Shown: positions 18,929 to 29,602 of the stretch, in pieces
Position numbering within the stretch: position 1 is the first letter of the stretch
How the letters are laid out: every line of letters begins with the position of its first letter
Source: Puniceicoccaceae bacterium
GTDB lineage: Bacteria > Verrucomicrobiota > Verrucomicrobiia > Opitutales > Coraliomargaritaceae
Assembly (NCBI GenBank): GCA_022448605.1
Contig: JAKVCM010000002.1
Coordinates: 1 to 64,000 of the forward strand
Length of the DNA stretch: 64,000 bases
Direction of reading: 5' to 3'
Made by a program: the position numbers and the translations under genes
Notes under the pieces: generated by a model
Seen by the model: only the letters and a program-made list of their open reading frames with translations
Databases searched by the model: none
Told to the model about the DNA's origin: nothing

Positions 18929-19798
18929 ATGACTGTACCCAAGCAAGAGTTCGAAAGGTCGCGCAGTAAATATACGGATGCTAACGAAGCCAGCCAAATT
19001 TACCTTTTACCTAACAGTTTGACTGCTGGTAATTTATTCTTCGGGTTTCTTGCGATTTTACGCTGCGTCCAGGCAAATTACGCGACAGATCCATTGGTAG
19101 TATCCAATAATTATAAGCAGGCTGTGTGGTTTATCCTCTTTGGGGTGATTTGTGATGCACTTGACGGGCGAGTCGCTCGGCTAGGTGGTCGCGAATCCCT
19201 TTTTGGTAAGGAGTTCGATTCTATTGCTGATATCATTTCATTTGGCGTGGCACCCGCTCTTATGATGATTTTCCTCGTCCTCACTCCTACAGTGGACCAA
19301 TATCCAGTCTTTTTACAAATCAGCTGGTTGATCGGATTCGTTTATTTACTTTGCGCAGCTGTGCGCTTGGCCCGATTTAATGTACTTACCCACCCCATGT
19401 TGCTGCCAGCTGAGCAACTAGAAGGCACAAGTGATTTCCTTGGACTGCCTGTGCCCGCTGCTGCGGGCATGATCGCCTCACTTGTACTTGTTATTCTGAG
19501 CCTTGAGATCCCTACCTTTGATTCGCGGAGCCTTGCTCTACTCATTCCCCCGTTCATGCTAGCGATTGCATATCTTATGATCAGCAACATCCAATACCCT
19601 AGTTTTAAGGACTTAGGATGGCAGACACAAACTAAAGTTCGCACCTTTATTGGATTAATCCTAGGACTTGGCACTGCCTTCTTTTTTAAAGAATTCTTCT
19701 TCGCACTTCTTTTCTTTACTTACATAGCTTTTGGGCCGATACGCCACTTCGTCAAAGCCTATAAACTAAGAAAAGCGCTTAAAAAACAACGTGAATAG
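18929..19798 (+). CDS. pssA: CDP-diacylglycerol-serine O-phosphatidyltransferase, PssA
   Basis: A 289-residue integral membrane enzyme of the CDP-alcohol phosphatidyltransferase family. The catalytic motif D-G-x2-A-R-x8-G-x3-D-x3-D is present as DALDGRVARLGGRESLFGKE followed by FDSIAD. LLPNSLTAGNLFFGFLAI before it and several hydrophobic helices after it are typical of PssA type II. It makes phosphatidylserine from CDP-DAG, the precursor of phosphatidylethanolamine. The ATG at 18929 is preferred over a TTG three codons earlier. It starts 14 bp after the RelE-like gene and may be cotranscribed with it. Confidence 0.92.
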   Translation: MTVPKQEFERSRSKYTDANEASQIYLLPNSLTAGNLFFGFLAILRCVQANYATDPLVVSNNYKQAVWFILFGVICDALDGRVARLGGRESLFGKEFDSIADIISFGVAPALMMIFLVLTPTVDQYPVFLQISWLIGFVYLLCAAVRLARFNVLTHPMLLPAEQLEGTSDFLGLPVPAAAGMIASLVLVILSLEIPTFDSRSLALLIPPFMLAIAYLMISNIQYPSFKDLGWQTQTKVRTFIGLILGLGTAFFFKEFFFALLFFTYIAFGPIRHFVKAYKLRKALKKQRE

Positions 19799-20039
19799 TT
19801 TGGCAACAAGTGCGAACTGTTTGTGTTTTTAAAAATAGTTTTTCCCCTTATAAACAAATCACATTATTTATTAACCTTGTTTTAAGCACAGGAAATGTTT
19901 CGTAAATAACTTGTCACTATATATTTAATAAGTTTTTCTAGCTAATCATCACTCTTACTGTTACTGAGAAATTTATATATTAAAAAAGAACTTATATATA
20001 AGCATTGCTAGTAAGTTTAAAAAAGCAAAAATTCAAAAC
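19799..20039. other. AT-rich leader upstream of dnaN
   Basis: A 241-bp AT-rich gap with runs such as CTTATATATAAG (perfect palindrome, 19991-20002) and TTTATATATTAAAAAAG. It must hold the dnaN promoter. I looked for DnaA boxes (TTATNCACA) and found only one-mismatch candidates such as TTATAAACA near 19851, so an origin is not supported. Confidence 0.4.
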
Positions 20040-21167
20040 ATGAAGTTTAAGATCAACCAAGATCATTTTAGCAACGGACTCCAACAAGTACTCAACGTCG
20101 TGGCGTCTCGTTCAACCATGCCTATTCTCAGCAACGTGCTAATTGAAGCTGAGGAGGAACACATATCATTAACTACCACTAATCTCGATCTCGGCATCCG
20201 TTGCCGAATCAAGGCTGACGTTTCAGACACAGGCAGCATCACTTTACCTGTCCGCAAATTGGCTACTATCGTCAAGGAACTACCAGTAAACGAAGTTTTC
20301 CTCGAAACCAACAAAAGCAACCAAGCTAAGATCACTTCCGGCGGTTCACTTTTTAAGATAATGGGTATCGGCTCCGAGGAATTTCCACCCTTACCTACCT
20401 TCGAAAACCGTAAAGTTTTCGAACTCGCACAAGACGAAATTGTTAACATGCTCAAGAGCGTGTCCTATGCGCAATCAACCGATGAGAACCGCTACATTCT
20501 CAACGGGGTTTATTTTAATTTTGCCGACGAAAAATTAACACTTGTTGCCACTGATGGACGACGACTTGGACTGACCGGATTAGAGCTCGAAGTGAGTGAA
20601 GAAAACGCCGGAAGTCTCATACTTCCCGCTAAAACCGTAGCTGAGTTAGAGCGACTCATGGGCAAAGGCGAGAAGGTTAATATCGCATTTAACGATCGCC
20701 AAGCTGCTTTTGAAATAGGGCTAGATGATGCAGGTGACTCTGGCTTGGTTAATCACCTTTACCTTGTTTCCAAGATCGTCGAGGGCAACTATCCAAATTA
20801 TCGTCAGGTTATTCCAAAAGAGACCGAGCACCGTGTTAAAGTCGAACGCGAACTTATGCTTGAGTGTGTGCATCGCGCAGCGTTAGTGACATCCGATAAA
20901 AGCAACTCTGTTAAAATTAAAATCAGTAAAAACTTACTAGAAATCTCTGGTCAATCCACCGAATATGGAGAGTCTCACGAATCGATGGCAATCGCTTATG
21001 ATGGACCCGAAGTGCAAGTCGCCTTCAACCCACAGTTTCTCATGGAGCCGCTTAAGGCGCTAACTAAAGACGAAGTCTTTTTCGAATTCAAAGATGAACT
21101 CAGCCCAGGTTTGTTTAAAACCTTAGATAACTTCATTTGTGTAATCATGCCATTACGGCTTAACTAA
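20040..21167 (+). CDS. dnaN: DNA polymerase III beta subunit (sliding clamp)
   Basis: A 375-residue clamp starting [19 protein letters not shown], with the three-domain beta pattern. [15 protein letters not shown] and TTTNLDLGI are in domain I, NGVYFNF and [10 protein letters not shown] in domain [15 protein letters not shown] in domain III, and the C-terminal VIMPLRLN is the classic end of DnaN. It encircles DNA and tethers polymerase. The length is normal. It is monocistronic here, preceded by a 241-bp AT-rich region, and dnaA and recF are not adjacent as they often are. An unknown membrane protein gene follows after 133 bp. Confidence 0.96.
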   Translation: MKFKINQDHFSNGLQQVLNVVASRSTMPILSNVLIEAEEEHISLTTTNLDLGIRCRIKADVSDTGSITLPVRKLATIVKELPVNEVFLETNKSNQAKITSGGSLFKIMGIGSEEFPPLPTFENRKVFELAQDEIVNMLKSVSYAQSTDENRYILNGVYFNFADEKLTLVATDGRRLGLTGLELEVSEENAGSLILPAKTVAELERLMGKGEKVNIAFNDRQAAFEIGLDDAGDSGLVNHLYLVSKIVEGNYPNYRQVIPKETEHRVKVERELMLECVHRAALVTSDKSNSVKIKISKNLLEISGQSTEYGESHESMAIAYDGPEVQVAFNPQFLMEPLKALTKDEVFFEFKDELSPGLFKTLDNFICVIMPLRLN

Positions 21168-21300
21168 GTTAGGAACTTGTCTTTGGCCTTGCCCTAGAGG
21201 CAGGCGAACAAATACGCGCCACTGTGATCTTTTGCTCTACTAGAATGGTTTAGTCATTTTCCTTCCCGCATACACCCACGCACAACGCTTTTACCTAACA

Positions 21301-22191
21301 ATGCTGAATGAACCCACAGGAAGCTATCAGTGGCTACTTTTCATCTTTGCCGTCGTCACGGTTTCGCTTCCTATTATAGGCGGACGCTTTAGTGTTCCCT
21401 CTTTCTTATTGTTGGGTCGTTGGTTTCGATGGTTTCTTTTTGGGGCAATTTTTGCCTATACCCTTAAAACCTTTGAGTTTTCCCTACGTCCAGATTGGGT
21501 GCACTTTTTGACAGGTTTCGCCTTATGGTTTATCATAGAAACAGGCTATAATTGGATCGCGATTAAGGCACTCAGCCGAAGCGGGCTACCACTCTTTCCG
21601 GAATTCTACGAGAACAAAGATGGTGACGAATGGCCGGCCGACAAACGATCTATTGAACTTAAAGATTGGTTGCGAAGGGAGAGCTATCAACAACTTAAAG
21701 CACTTAAAGCCGATTTGTTTGAAGGCACCTATCTCCGTGCTTCAATTTACGAAAGTCAGGACCAGTTAAGCCGCATTCAGATTCTTTTTCTACCAAAACG
21801 TAAAGGTGGTGTCACAGCTTGTTTCACGATTAGTACGCATACAAAAGAAGGTGGCCGTATTATTACCGATAACCTTATTCTACCATACGGTGGTTACTAC
21901 CCTGAAAACTGGGAGATGTGCCGTAAACCACTAATAGGCTCACTGTTACGGCTCTCATCGCTTCATAATAAGCGACTTACTAAACTTAAAATAGAGCCAG
22001 TTAGAGTCGACGACGACGCCCTTGAAGAACTCAATGATTATCAACATATTCTAGAGCGCCTAAATACAGAAATTGGTTTCCTTGTTCCCCGCCCTCGCCA
22101 AGAAGAGGAGGGCAAAATATCCCAAGAAGGTCGCTACCGCCTATGGAAAGAAATGTGGTTGTTGGCTTATTTCGGAAGGTCTTTCGAGTAG
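21301..22191 (+). CDS. Unknown membrane protein with cytosolic C-terminal domain
   Basis: A 296-residue protein I cannot assign. Three hydrophobic segments lie near residues 10-27, 35-56 and 67-89, followed by a soluble, charged region of about 200 residues (for example KDWLRRESYQQLKALKADL, then EGGRIITDNLILPYGGYYP). There is no catalytic motif I recognise. Base composition resembles the neighbours, so it is probably a resident lineage-conserved gene. It stands alone between dnaN and the convergent gnd gene; the 168-bp gap after it contains no clear terminator. Confidence 0.6.
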   Translation: MLNEPTGSYQWLLFIFAVVTVSLPIIGGRFSVPSFLLLGRWFRWFLFGAIFAYTLKTFEFSLRPDWVHFLTGFALWFIIETGYNWIAIKALSRSGLPLFPEFYENKDGDEWPADKRSIELKDWLRRESYQQLKALKADLFEGTYLRASIYESQDQLSRIQILFLPKRKGGVTACFTISTHTKEGGRIITDNLILPYGGYYPENWEMCRKPLIGSLLRLSSLHNKRLTKLKIEPVRVDDDALEELNDYQHILERLNTEIGFLVPRPRQEEEGKISQEGRYRLWKEMWLLAYFGRSFE

Positions 22192-22359
22192 CTTGATGTT
22201 TTTCTAAAAAAGCCCTGTTGTGTCATGTCGTGATAGTTTGAAGTCGGGGCGCTTGAATTTCAAATGAATGGCTTTAAGTGCCCTCAACATACGTCCACAA
22301 AATAAAGAAACCAAAAGTTCCTCAAAATTAGTTTTTTAGAAAGTTTTAGTGGCTTGTAA

Positions 22360-23865
22360 CTACACCTCTAACTGGGGGCGACTAGGTTTTGGCCAGTCAA
22401 TATGGTAGAATTTGCCACGTTCTTTGTCGGTGCGCTCGTAGGTGTGGGCACCGAAGTAGTCCCGCTGAGCTTGTAAAAGATTTTGCGGGAGGCGAGCGGT
22501 TCGATATCCGTCGTAATAAGAGAGCGCCGAGCTAAATGTTGGGACCGCCACACCGTGCTCCGCTGCGAGCGCGATAACTTTACGCCAGCCTTCTTGGGCA
22601 GCGTGTATGGCGCTGGAGAAGTAAGGGTCAAGTAGCAAATTAGCCAAGTTGGCATCTCGCTCGTAGGCCTCGGTAATTTTTTGTAAGAAGGCCGCGCGAA
22701 TAATGCAACCGCCACGAAAAATCTGCGCGATCTCACCAAAGTTAAGTTTCCACTTATACTCTTCTTGCGCGTAAGCCATAAGTTGGAAGCCTTGTGCATA
22801 GGAGCAGATCTTGGAGGCGTAGAGTGCTTCGCGGATCGCTTCAACCATCGCGGCTTTGTCGCCAGTGAAGGCCGCGACTTCCGGACCCTTAAGAATTTTT
22901 TCAGCAGCAATGCGCTCGTCCTTTACCGCAGAGAGGCACCGAGCAAAGACGGCTTCGGCGACAGTTGGAGCAGGAGTGCCCATATCAAGGGCGTTGACTG
23001 ATGTCCATTTACCTGTGCCTTTTTGCCCTGCGGTATCGAGTACGACATCAACGAATGGTTTGCCAGTAACGGGATCGGCTTGTTCCAGTATATCGGCGGT
23101 AATTTCAATTAGGAAGGAGTCGAGCTCGCCCCGGTTCCACTCCTTGAAGATTTCGCCCATTTCTGCAGGAGTCAAACCGAGGACATTTTGCATAAGGTCG
23201 TAGGCTTCACAAATCATCTGCATGTCGCCATATTCAATACCATTGTGCACCATTTTTACATAGTGACCGGCACCATTAGGGCCGATGTATGCAGTACAAC
23301 TGAAACCGCCCTCGATCGGTCGGCCTGCTTCGGCACCTTCGAGTGGCTTGCCTGTTTCAGGATCAACCTTGGCCGCGATGGCTTTCCAGATTGGCTCCAA
23401 GTGTGACCATGCTTCAGGGTCGCCGCCAGGCATTAAGGATGGACCGAAACGTGCGCCATCTTCACCGCCTGAAACTCCGGAACCGATGAAGCGTAGACCT
23501 TTAGCGGTAAGATCTTTCTCACGGCGGATGGTATCATCCCACCTAGCGTTGCCGCCATCAATAATGATATCACCTTCTTCCATTAGGGGCACGAGGCCTT
23601 CAATTACCTTGTCGGTAGCCCAACCAGCCTGCACAAGGATAATGATCTTCCGCGGACGTTTTAATGAAGAGACGAAACTTTCTAGCGTTTCGCAACCCTT
23701 AAGGCCACCCGGTGTGTTTGGATTGGACGCAACAAAATCCTCCATCTTGGAGTTTGTCCGATTATAGACAGAAATTTTAAAGCCGTGGTCGGCTATGTTT
23801 AGGGCCAAGTTTTGGCCCATGACCGCAAGGCCAATTAGACCGATTTCAGAGGTTACTTCAGACAT
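22360..23865 (-). CDS. gnd: 6-phosphogluconate dehydrogenase (decarboxylating)
   Basis: A 501-residue enzyme of the oxidative pentose phosphate pathway, converting 6-phosphogluconate to ribulose-5-phosphate, CO2 and NADPH. The N-terminal Rossmann motif is [17 protein letters not shown], then VYNRTNSK, the substrate loop [21 protein letters not shown], catalytic Lys/Asn in [16 protein letters not shown], and late GGCIIRA. The C-terminal tail includes [14 protein letters not shown]. An insertion around [19 protein letters not shown] makes it about 20-30 residues longer than typical (470-480). Monocistronic on the minus strand; the start ATG at 23865 is clear. Confidence 0.96.
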   Translation of the reverse strand: MSEVTSEIGLIGLAVMGQNLALNIADHGFKISVYNRTNSKMEDFVASNPNTPGGLKGCETLESFVSSLKRPRKIIILVQAGWATDKVIEGLVPLMEEGDIIIDGGNARWDDTIRREKDLTAKGLRFIGSGVSGGEDGARFGPSLMPGGDPEAWSHLEPIWKAIAAKVDPETGKPLEGAEAGRPIEGGFSCTAYIGPNGAGHYVKMVHNGIEYGDMQMICEAYDLMQNVLGLTPAEMGEIFKEWNRGELDSFLIEITADILEQADPVTGKPFVDVVLDTAGQKGTGKWTSVNALDMGTPAPTVAEAVFARCLSAVKDERIAAEKILKGPEVAAFTGDKAAMVEAIREALYASKICSYAQGFQLMAYAQEEYKWKLNFGEIAQIFRGGCIIRAAFLQKITEAYERDANLANLLLDPYFSSAIHAAQEGWRKVIALAAEHGVAVPTFSSALSYYDGYRTARLPQNLLQAQRDYFGAHTYERTDKERGKFYHIDWPKPSRPQLEV

Positions 23866-24019
23866 AATGTGTGTAGTGTGAGCTTAGAGAAGAGAAAATG
23901 AATCACTATCTTACTTGCAAGGAAAGATGGGTATAGGATCGGCAATTTTTGCTAAGCGAGCGATGTTTAAGATGAATACGAACAGAACTAACTACCCTTA
24001 GGTAAAACCAAAACTATAG

Positions 24020-24025
24020 TATAAT
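24020..24025 (+). promoter_or_regulatory. Consensus -10 box upstream of the 24161 gene
   Basis: A perfect TATAAT, 135 bp before the start of the unknown membrane protein gene. The -35 region at 17-bp spacing (CTTAGG) is weak. A perfect inverted repeat begins 3 bp downstream, where the transcription start would fall, which increases the likelihood that this is a real, regulated promoter. Confidence 0.4.
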
Positions 24026-24028
24026 GCC

Positions 24029-24048
24029 AACTATCTTCTATGATAGTT
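24029..24048. promoter_or_regulatory. Inverted repeat across the predicted transcription start (operator candidate)
   Basis: AACTATC-TTCTAT-GATAGTT is a perfect 7-bp inverted repeat with a 6-base spacer, starting 3 bp after the TATAAT. There is no T-run after it, so a terminator is unlikely. It fits a repressor site covering +1, or a 5' hairpin in the mRNA. Confidence 0.4.
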
Positions 24049-24160
24049 CAGCGAAGTGTTTTCCATTGAGGCTCCCAAAGCTTCAACTCAGTTGGCGACT
24101 CCCGTTTGCATCACGGTGAATTAGAATTGTCTTAAATGAGATTGTCTTCATCGTGGGCGT

Positions 24161-24760
24161 ATGGAAGTAGTGGCACGTATCTCAACACAATGGCGTCGGC
24201 GCATGTTGTTCATGTTTTTTATGATTTTCGGTATCGCGGGGTGGTTTCTTTACGATGGTTACATTTTATGGCCTAACGAGGCTCAGCGCCATGCAGAATA
24301 TTTAAAAATCAAAGATACGTTAATTGAGGTTGGTGACGCGGTGGATAAAAAGAGCACATCTATCAGTTTAGCTTGGGAGCGCCATGCGCGTGAAATGGAT
24401 TATAAGCGTATAATTCCTAAAGAGCGCACTGACGGCGATATTAAAGAGCAGCGCGTAATTGGTTGGACAATGATGATCGTAGCGCTGCTGCATGGAGTAT
24501 GGATCGCTTGGAACCACACTTTGCAAGTCCGCGCGGAAGGTGATGTTGTGATTGGCGCTTCAGGTCAACGGGTTGAACTAGATTCAATCACAGCAATTGA
24601 TCGCAAAAAATGGAAGGAAAAGAGTATTGCCTACGGTATTTATGAGGAAGGCGGTAAGCAGCGGCGACTTTGTTTGGACGAGCACAAATTTAAGGGCTGC
24701 GAAACAATCATTATCGAAGCCGATAGGCGAATTAAAGCGCGTGCTGAGCATAATGCATAG
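24161..24760 (+). CDS. Unknown two-helix membrane protein
   Basis: A 199-residue protein with hydrophobic segments near residues 15-32 and 102-119, basic residues before the first, and a cytoplasm-like C-terminal domain. That domain has a pattern of VELDSITAIDRKKWKEKSIAY and KFKGCETIIIEADRRI. It resembles small PH-like or signalling-scaffold membrane proteins only vaguely, and I do not assign a family. It stands alone, preceded by a 295-bp region with a candidate promoter and inverted repeat, and followed by the broken comF gene. Confidence 0.6.
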   Translation: MEVVARISTQWRRRMLFMFFMIFGIAGWFLYDGYILWPNEAQRHAEYLKIKDTLIEVGDAVDKKSTSISLAWERHAREMDYKRIIPKERTDGDIKEQRVIGWTMMIVALLHGVWIAWNHTLQVRAEGDVVIGASGQRVELDSITAIDRKKWKEKSIAYGIYEEGGKQRRLCLDEHKFKGCETIIIEADRRIKARAEHNA

Positions 24761-24908
24761 TATTTTTTATTAGGCTTCAATCATGTGCCCATAAACCTCT
24801 AGGATTAATTAAGCCGCACTAAGAGGTGAATTATTTAATAAAACCAATTATGCATCAAACTTGTATAGTTCGCATAAGCAAAAGTAGTGTCTCGATAGCG
24901 ATTAAAGA

Positions 24909-25661
24909 ATGACTTTAATCACTGTGCCATTAACTTCATTTCTCAAACAACTCACGCAACTTGTAGTTGAGATCTTTTATCCAAGTAGCTGTTTGCATTG
25001 TAGTGACGCGGTTGAACATTCGGAGTACTAGTTTCTTTGCAGAGCTTGTAGCCGTGGGCTCTTTCTCTCGAAACTACCAAGTTGTTCGACTTATGGATAC
25101 CCCTTTCTTGGAATGCTAGCGGGCCCGCGCATCTGTCCGCATTGCACAGAGTTGGATCCTCTCTTTGAGCAGAAAAAAACTCTCTTTCTAGCGAAGGGCC
25201 CCCGCCCGTTCAATTATCCACGCATTAAAATACCAATCTGGGATCTATGTGCTGGAGGATGTAAAGGTGGTGATTGCAAAAATTCCCTCTTATAAAGATT
25301 ATTTTGATGGCGCAATTCTAGTTCCCGTCCTCTTCACCCAATGGAAGAGCGCGAGCGAGGTTTTAATCAAAGCCTAGTGATCGCAAAAAGTTTAAACTAT
25401 GCCACCATGGCGAAAGATTTACAAAACTTACTCGTTCGCAAGGTGTATACACAAACACAGACCAGATTAAGACATACTGCCCGTCACCAAAATGTAAAAA
25501 ATGCCTTTGCTTTGGCTTCTGATGCCGTTGTAATATCAAACAAAATTTACATACTATTTGACGACATTATTACTACTGGATCGACCTTTAGTGCCTGTGC
25601 CGCCGCCCTCCGCGAAACAGGCGCGACCCAAATAAAAGTGGCAACGCTTGGCCATGGCTAG
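24909..25661 (+). pseudogene. comF: Broken comF (double zinc ribbon + phosphoribosyltransferase)
   Basis: The whole length of a ComF-like protein can be followed, but in pieces. Codons 1-40 (from ATG 24909) carry YPSSCLHC, the first zinc-ribbon pair, and end at an in-frame TAG (25029-25031). The frame continues with [10 protein letters not shown] and [12 protein letters not shown]. Near 25200, in a run of five C, the frame shifts by +1 ([12 protein letters not shown], then GAILVPV). Near 25327 it shifts back (RPLHP, RERGFNQ), and the PRPP loop ILFDDIITTGSTF is intact. Three lesions make a functional product unlikely. ComF is a late competence protein in DNA uptake. The two frameshifts compensate and lie in short C-runs, so sequencing error could explain them, but not the TAG. 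Confidence 0.85.
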
Positions 25662-25709
25662 CTTCTACCCTAGATTTTTCACTCATTTTTAATTTAAATT
25701 TGTCAAATT

Positions 25710-26558
25710 ATGGCACTCTTCGGAAAACCGCAGTATTCAACCGTCACTGTTAAGAAAAAAGACATCCCAAAGGATCTTTGGACTAAATGTCCTAAAACCG
25801 GCGAGATCATCTACAACCGCGTTCTCAAGGAAAACCTCATGGTTGTCCCGAACAGCGGCTACCATTTTCCACTAAAGGCACGGGACCGTATCGCCTCAAT
25901 GCTGGATGAGGGCACTTTTGAAGAGATGGACATCGGGGTGTATTCGCTCGATCCCTTGGAGTTCAACGCTACCTCCTCCTATCCTGAAAAGCTGAAACAA
26001 AATCAGGTCAAGACGAAGGAGACGGATACCGTCATTTCTGGAATGGGCGAAATGGGAGGCATACCCATGAGTATAGCAGTGATGGACTTTCGCTTCATGG
26101 CTGCCAGCCTTGGCTCCGCAGCAGGCGAGAAGATTACCCGTGCTATCGAGCGTGGGGTAGAGAAGAGCTGTCCTGTGATCATTGTATCCGCGTCGGGTGG
26201 TGCTCGCATGCAGGAAGGCATTCTCAGCTTGATGCAACTGGCTAAGACGAGTGCCGCACTAGCAAAGTTGAGCGAGGCCGGGCTACCCTACTTCTCGATT
26301 TTGACGAATCCTACCATGGCTGGCGTTATGGCAAGTTACGCATCGCTGGGCGATGTAATTATCGCTGAACCCGAAGCTCTCATTGGTTTTGCAGGCCCTC
26401 GTGTGATCAAAGAGACTACCCAGCAAGATTTACCCGAAGGTTTCCAAACTTCAGAATTTTTACTCGAACGCGGGCTAGTTGATCTAATCGTGCCTCGTCT
26501 CGAAATGCGCGACCGCATGATCAATTTAATGAAGGCGCTTTACGGCGCAAGGAAGTAG
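25710..26558 (+). CDS. accD: Acetyl-CoA carboxylase carboxyltransferase subunit beta, AccD, with degenerate zinc ribbon
   Basis: A 282-residue AccD of the carboxyltransferase that transfers CO2 from biotin to acetyl-CoA. The core is well conserved: [91 protein letters not shown]. The N-terminal zinc ribbon is degenerate. In E. coli numbering, Cys27 is kept but positions 30, 46 and 49 read Thr, Val and Ser, while the surrounding frame ([23 protein letters not shown]) is still recognisable. The zinc cannot be bound in the usual way. folC follows by 44 bp, a common adjacency. Confidence 0.93.
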   Translation: MALFGKPQYSTVTVKKKDIPKDLWTKCPKTGEIIYNRVLKENLMVVPNSGYHFPLKARDRIASMLDEGTFEEMDIGVYSLDPLEFNATSSYPEKLKQNQVKTKETDTVISGMGEMGGIPMSIAVMDFRFMAASLGSAAGEKITRAIERGVEKSCPVIIVSASGGARMQEGILSLMQLAKTSAALAKLSEAGLPYFSILTNPTMAGVMASYASLGDVIIAEPEALIGFAGPRVIKETTQQDLPEGFQTSEFLLERGLVDLIVPRLEMRDRMINLMKALYGARK

Positions 26559-26602
26559 GCTTAAATTAACGATATAAGATATTTTCCTGTAATCAAAATC
26601 CC

Positions 26603-27859
26603 ATGCCTGATTACTCGGACATTCTCGATTACCTCTACGCGCTAAAAAACAGAGGTTCCAAGTATGGCATAGAGCGCATGCACTTACTTGTTCAGGCGCT
26701 AGGGAACCCAGAGCAGAAGTTCCCTGTTATACATGTAGCCGGAACCAACGGCAAAGGTTCGGTCTGCGCAATGCTAGAAGCAATGTATAGAGATAATGGA
26801 TACAAAGTTGGATTTTTTAGTTCGCCACATCTTGTCCATGTCGGTGAACGCATTCAGGTTGACCGACAGATAATTTCCGAGCTCGATATCATTCGATACA
26901 CTAAGCAACTTCGCCCCATCGCAACTGAGCTAGCTAGGAAAAATCCCGACCTACACCCTACTTTCTTTGAGTTTATTGCGGCAATGGCCTTCCTTAGCTT
27001 CGCGAGGGAATCAGTAGATATCGCCTGCATTGAGACAGGACTTGGCGGTCGGCTGGACGCGACCAATGTTGTCGATCCTGAGCTAAGTATCATCACCACT
27101 ATTAGCCTTGATCACTGTGATAAACTCGGAAACACATTCGAGGCAATAGCAGGCGAAAAAGCGGGTATTATTAAACCTGGAAAACCTGTTCTGATAGGTA
27201 AACTTCCCCCTGAGGCCGATGCGCTTGTCCGGCGCGTAGCTAATGATCAAGGTTGTAAGCTTTACACGCTTGTCGATCGTTTTCCCGATGAGACAGATCT
27301 GCCGCATACTAATCTAGCGGGTGGCTTCCAGCGCTGGAATGCAGGGCTCGCCACTTATGCGATTGAGATTCTCTCCAAGCGCTTTCCGGTTCTATCTACG
27401 GCCGCACTCGAACAAGTCGAATGGGCAGGCCGCTGGCAGACGCTTAAACTTGACGGGCGCAAGCTCATCCTCGATGCGACTCATAATCCCGAGGGCGCTG
27501 CTGCCTTAAAACAAAACCTATCTAGCCTTACCGAACAACCGATTATTATTGCGGGCACTCTCGGAAAAGACCGCGCCCAAAGCCTCATGGTGGTCGTTTC
27601 TCAATACGCTCGTGAACTCTACCTAGTCGCACCTAAGCAAGAACGCGCGACACCGACCGCATTTTTAAAAAGTTGCTTAGATCGTGACGCCATTGAAAGT
27701 GATCTTTCCACCCTCTTCCCTAAACCTGGCTGTTGCGCAGTCGGCAAGTCAGGCGACACTATCCTATTGACGGGTTCTATCTATCTGATCGGAGAAGCGA
27801 TGGCGCGTATCCAAGGCGCGACCTCGGATGAAGGTAGCAGACTGCAGGACAAGGTTTAA
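26603..27859 (+). CDS. folC: Folylpolyglutamate synthase / dihydrofolate synthase
   Basis: A 418-residue Mur-ligase-family enzyme. The P-loop is [15 protein letters not shown], followed by [15 protein letters not shown], the signature [27 protein letters not shown] (first half of the block), [13 protein letters not shown] and [12 protein letters not shown]. It adds glutamate to dihydropteroate or folates. The length is typical. It lies 44 bp after accD on the same strand, and the Kef antiporter pair follows at 75 bp, so it may be the last gene of an accD-folC unit. The ATG at 26603 fits the family N-terminus (DILDYLYAL). Confidence 0.95.
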   Translation: MPDYSDILDYLYALKNRGSKYGIERMHLLVQALGNPEQKFPVIHVAGTNGKGSVCAMLEAMYRDNGYKVGFFSSPHLVHVGERIQVDRQIISELDIIRYTKQLRPIATELARKNPDLHPTFFEFIAAMAFLSFARESVDIACIETGLGGRLDATNVVDPELSIITTISLDHCDKLGNTFEAIAGEKAGIIKPGKPVLIGKLPPEADALVRRVANDQGCKLYTLVDRFPDETDLPHTNLAGGFQRWNAGLATYAIEILSKRFPVLSTAALEQVEWAGRWQTLKLDGRKLILDATHNPEGAAALKQNLSSLTEQPIIIAGTLGKDRAQSLMVVVSQYARELYLVAPKQERATPTAFLKSCLDRDAIESDLSTLFPKPGCCAVGKSGDTILLTGSIYLIGEAMARIQGATSDEGSRLQDKV

Positions 27860-27934
27860 ATTCTATCTATAATAGTAGGTGTTTCCTTGGCTTATAGATT
27901 GCGTCATTTTTGGCAGCAACAATATTGTAGATTA

Positions 27935-29602
27935 ATGCACGCCTCCGAACTCACGCTCCTGCTAAATATTGGCTTTATCGTCATTACGGCTGCGGGTTTC
28001 GCCTTTCTTGGTAAGCTAGTGAAGATGCCCTCAATTGTTGCTTACATTATAGCGGGCATAGTTCTAGGGCCAGGGCTAGGGATTGTACAGTTAGATCATT
28101 CGCTGGAGTTAATTTCGGAGCTCGGCATTGCCCTACTTCTCTTTCTTGTCGGCCTTGAGTTGAGCCTGCAAAAGATCAAAGACCTTGGTCGCGCAGCCAT
28201 TATTCTTGGCGGTCTGCAGGTTTCAATGACGGCAGCGGGGGCTTATGTTATTTCGACCTTGATGGGATTTAGCGTGATGGAATGTGTCTTTCTTGCGGCT
28301 ACGGTGACTTTTAGCAGTACTGTGGTGGTGATCAAACTGCTCGACCAAAAGGGCGCGACGAGCCGACTCTTTGGACGAATCGCGATTTCTCTTTTTTTGG
28401 TACAGGATATCGTGGTCATCATCGGACTGACGATTTTGAGCGGGCTAGGCTCTGGCGGCGACGAACCCTTTGAGATGGTCACACTCACGAAGAGCTTAGG
28501 TATCGCATTCGCTGGGATGGTCATACTTCTTTTGGTCTCACTGTTCGCATCGCGCTGTGTGTTGCCAAAGCCGTTTGCTTGGGCCTCACGCTCTCCCGAC
28601 ACGGTTTTTATCTGGGCGCTCTGCTGGTGCTTTCTGGTCGTATTACTAGCGCACCAATTTCACCTCTCGGTCGAGATAGGTGCTTTTCTTGCTGGTATTG
28701 CAATCGCGCAGTTGCCGATCCATGATGATCTACATCGGCGACTGCATCCATTAATGACTTTCTTTGTGGCGGTCTTTCTTGTCACGCTAGGAATCCAGAT
28801 GGACATCTCTGTATTGGGTGAAGTTTGGAAGTATGCCCTCGGCCTGAGTGTTTTCGTTATTATCGTGAAACCTCTAATTGTGTTTATAATTTTGAGTAGA
28901 TTGCGTTATAGCGAATACACTGCTTTTCAAGCAGCGACGGCAAGTGGCCAGGTAAGTGAGTTTGCTTTTATCCTGCTCGGCCTTGGCGCAGGTGCTGGTT
29001 TGATCGAAGGCAGAGTGGTCTCTCTTGGCGGGATGGTGGGAATATTGACCATTGCGATATCGTCCTATCTCATCTTATACAGTGATCCGCTTTATAGCGC
29101 TTTCCAGAAGCTGGGTGTTTTGAAATTTTTTAAAGCGAAACAAGAACCCGATACGGAAGAGCAACACTCTTACGCGGGTCATGTGATCGTGGTAGGAATG
29201 AACGCACTTGGGCGGGAGGTTGTGAAACAACTTTCAGGTCGGGGCGAAACAGTGTTAGCGATCGACACTGACCCAAGAAAATTGGAAGGGCTAAATTGCG
29301 CGGAAACTTTAATTGGCAGCGTGGAATATGAATCGGCGGTTGAAGAAATAGGGCTAAGTCGTGCGAGATTGGTTATCTCGGCGCTTCAGATTGAAGATAC
29401 CAATCATCTCTTGGCTTATCGTTGTCGCTCGGCCGGAGTAACGTGTGCGATCCACGCTTTCGATATTTCAGTGGTTGAGGATTTGCTGGATTTGGACACG
29501 GCCTATATGTTCATGCCCGCCTTTGACGCCGTGCGTGAGCAGTTGGCAATATTTGATCAGATAGAGCGTGTTGATAAGAACGAGGAGGACATCCCAGTAT
29601 GA
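27935..29602 (+). CDS. KefB/CPA2-type cation:proton antiporter with RCK-N domain
   Basis: A 555-residue protein from ATG 27935. The N-terminal about 380 residues form roughly 12 membrane helices of the CPA2 family ([31 protein letters not shown]-like motif, [21 protein letters not shown]). A cytosolic Rossmann RCK-N/TrkA-N domain starts near residue 410 ([18 protein letters not shown], then [11 protein letters not shown]). No TrkA-C domain is visible. Such proteins exchange K+ or Na+ for H+ and are gated by nucleotides or glutathione adducts. The next gene, a relative, overlaps by 4 bp (ATGA), so the two are translationally coupled and perhaps form a heteromer. Confidence 0.88.
   Translation: MHASELTLLLNIGFIVITAAGFAFLGKLVKMPSIVAYIIAGIVLGPGLGIVQLDHSLELISELGIALLLFLVGLELSLQKIKDLGRAAIILGGLQVSMTAAGAYVISTLMGFSVMECVFLAATVTFSSTVVVIKLLDQKGATSRLFGRIAISLFLVQDIVVIIGLTILSGLGSGGDEPFEMVTLTKSLGIAFAGMVILLLVSLFASRCVLPKPFAWASRSPDTVFIWALCWCFLVVLLAHQFHLSVEIGAFLAGIAIAQLPIHDDLHRRLHPLMTFFVAVFLVTLGIQMDISVLGEVWKYALGLSVFVIIVKPLIVFIILSRLRYSEYTAFQAATASGQVSEFAFILLGLGAGAGLIEGRVVSLGGMVGILTIAISSYLILYSDPLYSAFQKLGVLKFFKAKQEPDTEEQHSYAGHVIVVGMNALGREVVKQLSGRGETVLAIDTDPRKLEGLNCAETLIGSVEYESAVEEIGLSRARLVISALQIEDTNHLLAYRCRSAGVTCAIHAFDISVVEDLLDLDTAYMFMPAFDAVREQLAIFDQIERVDKNEEDIPV

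Noticed and set aside
19799-20039. Replication origin upstream of dnaN
   Set aside because: AT-rich, but no TTATCCACA-type boxes in the required number or spacing; dnaA is not adjacent.
21188-21220. GC-rich imperfect inverted repeat after dnaN (GCCTTGCC / GGCAGGC)
   Set aside because: The stem has a bulge and no following T-run; evidence is too weak for a terminator.
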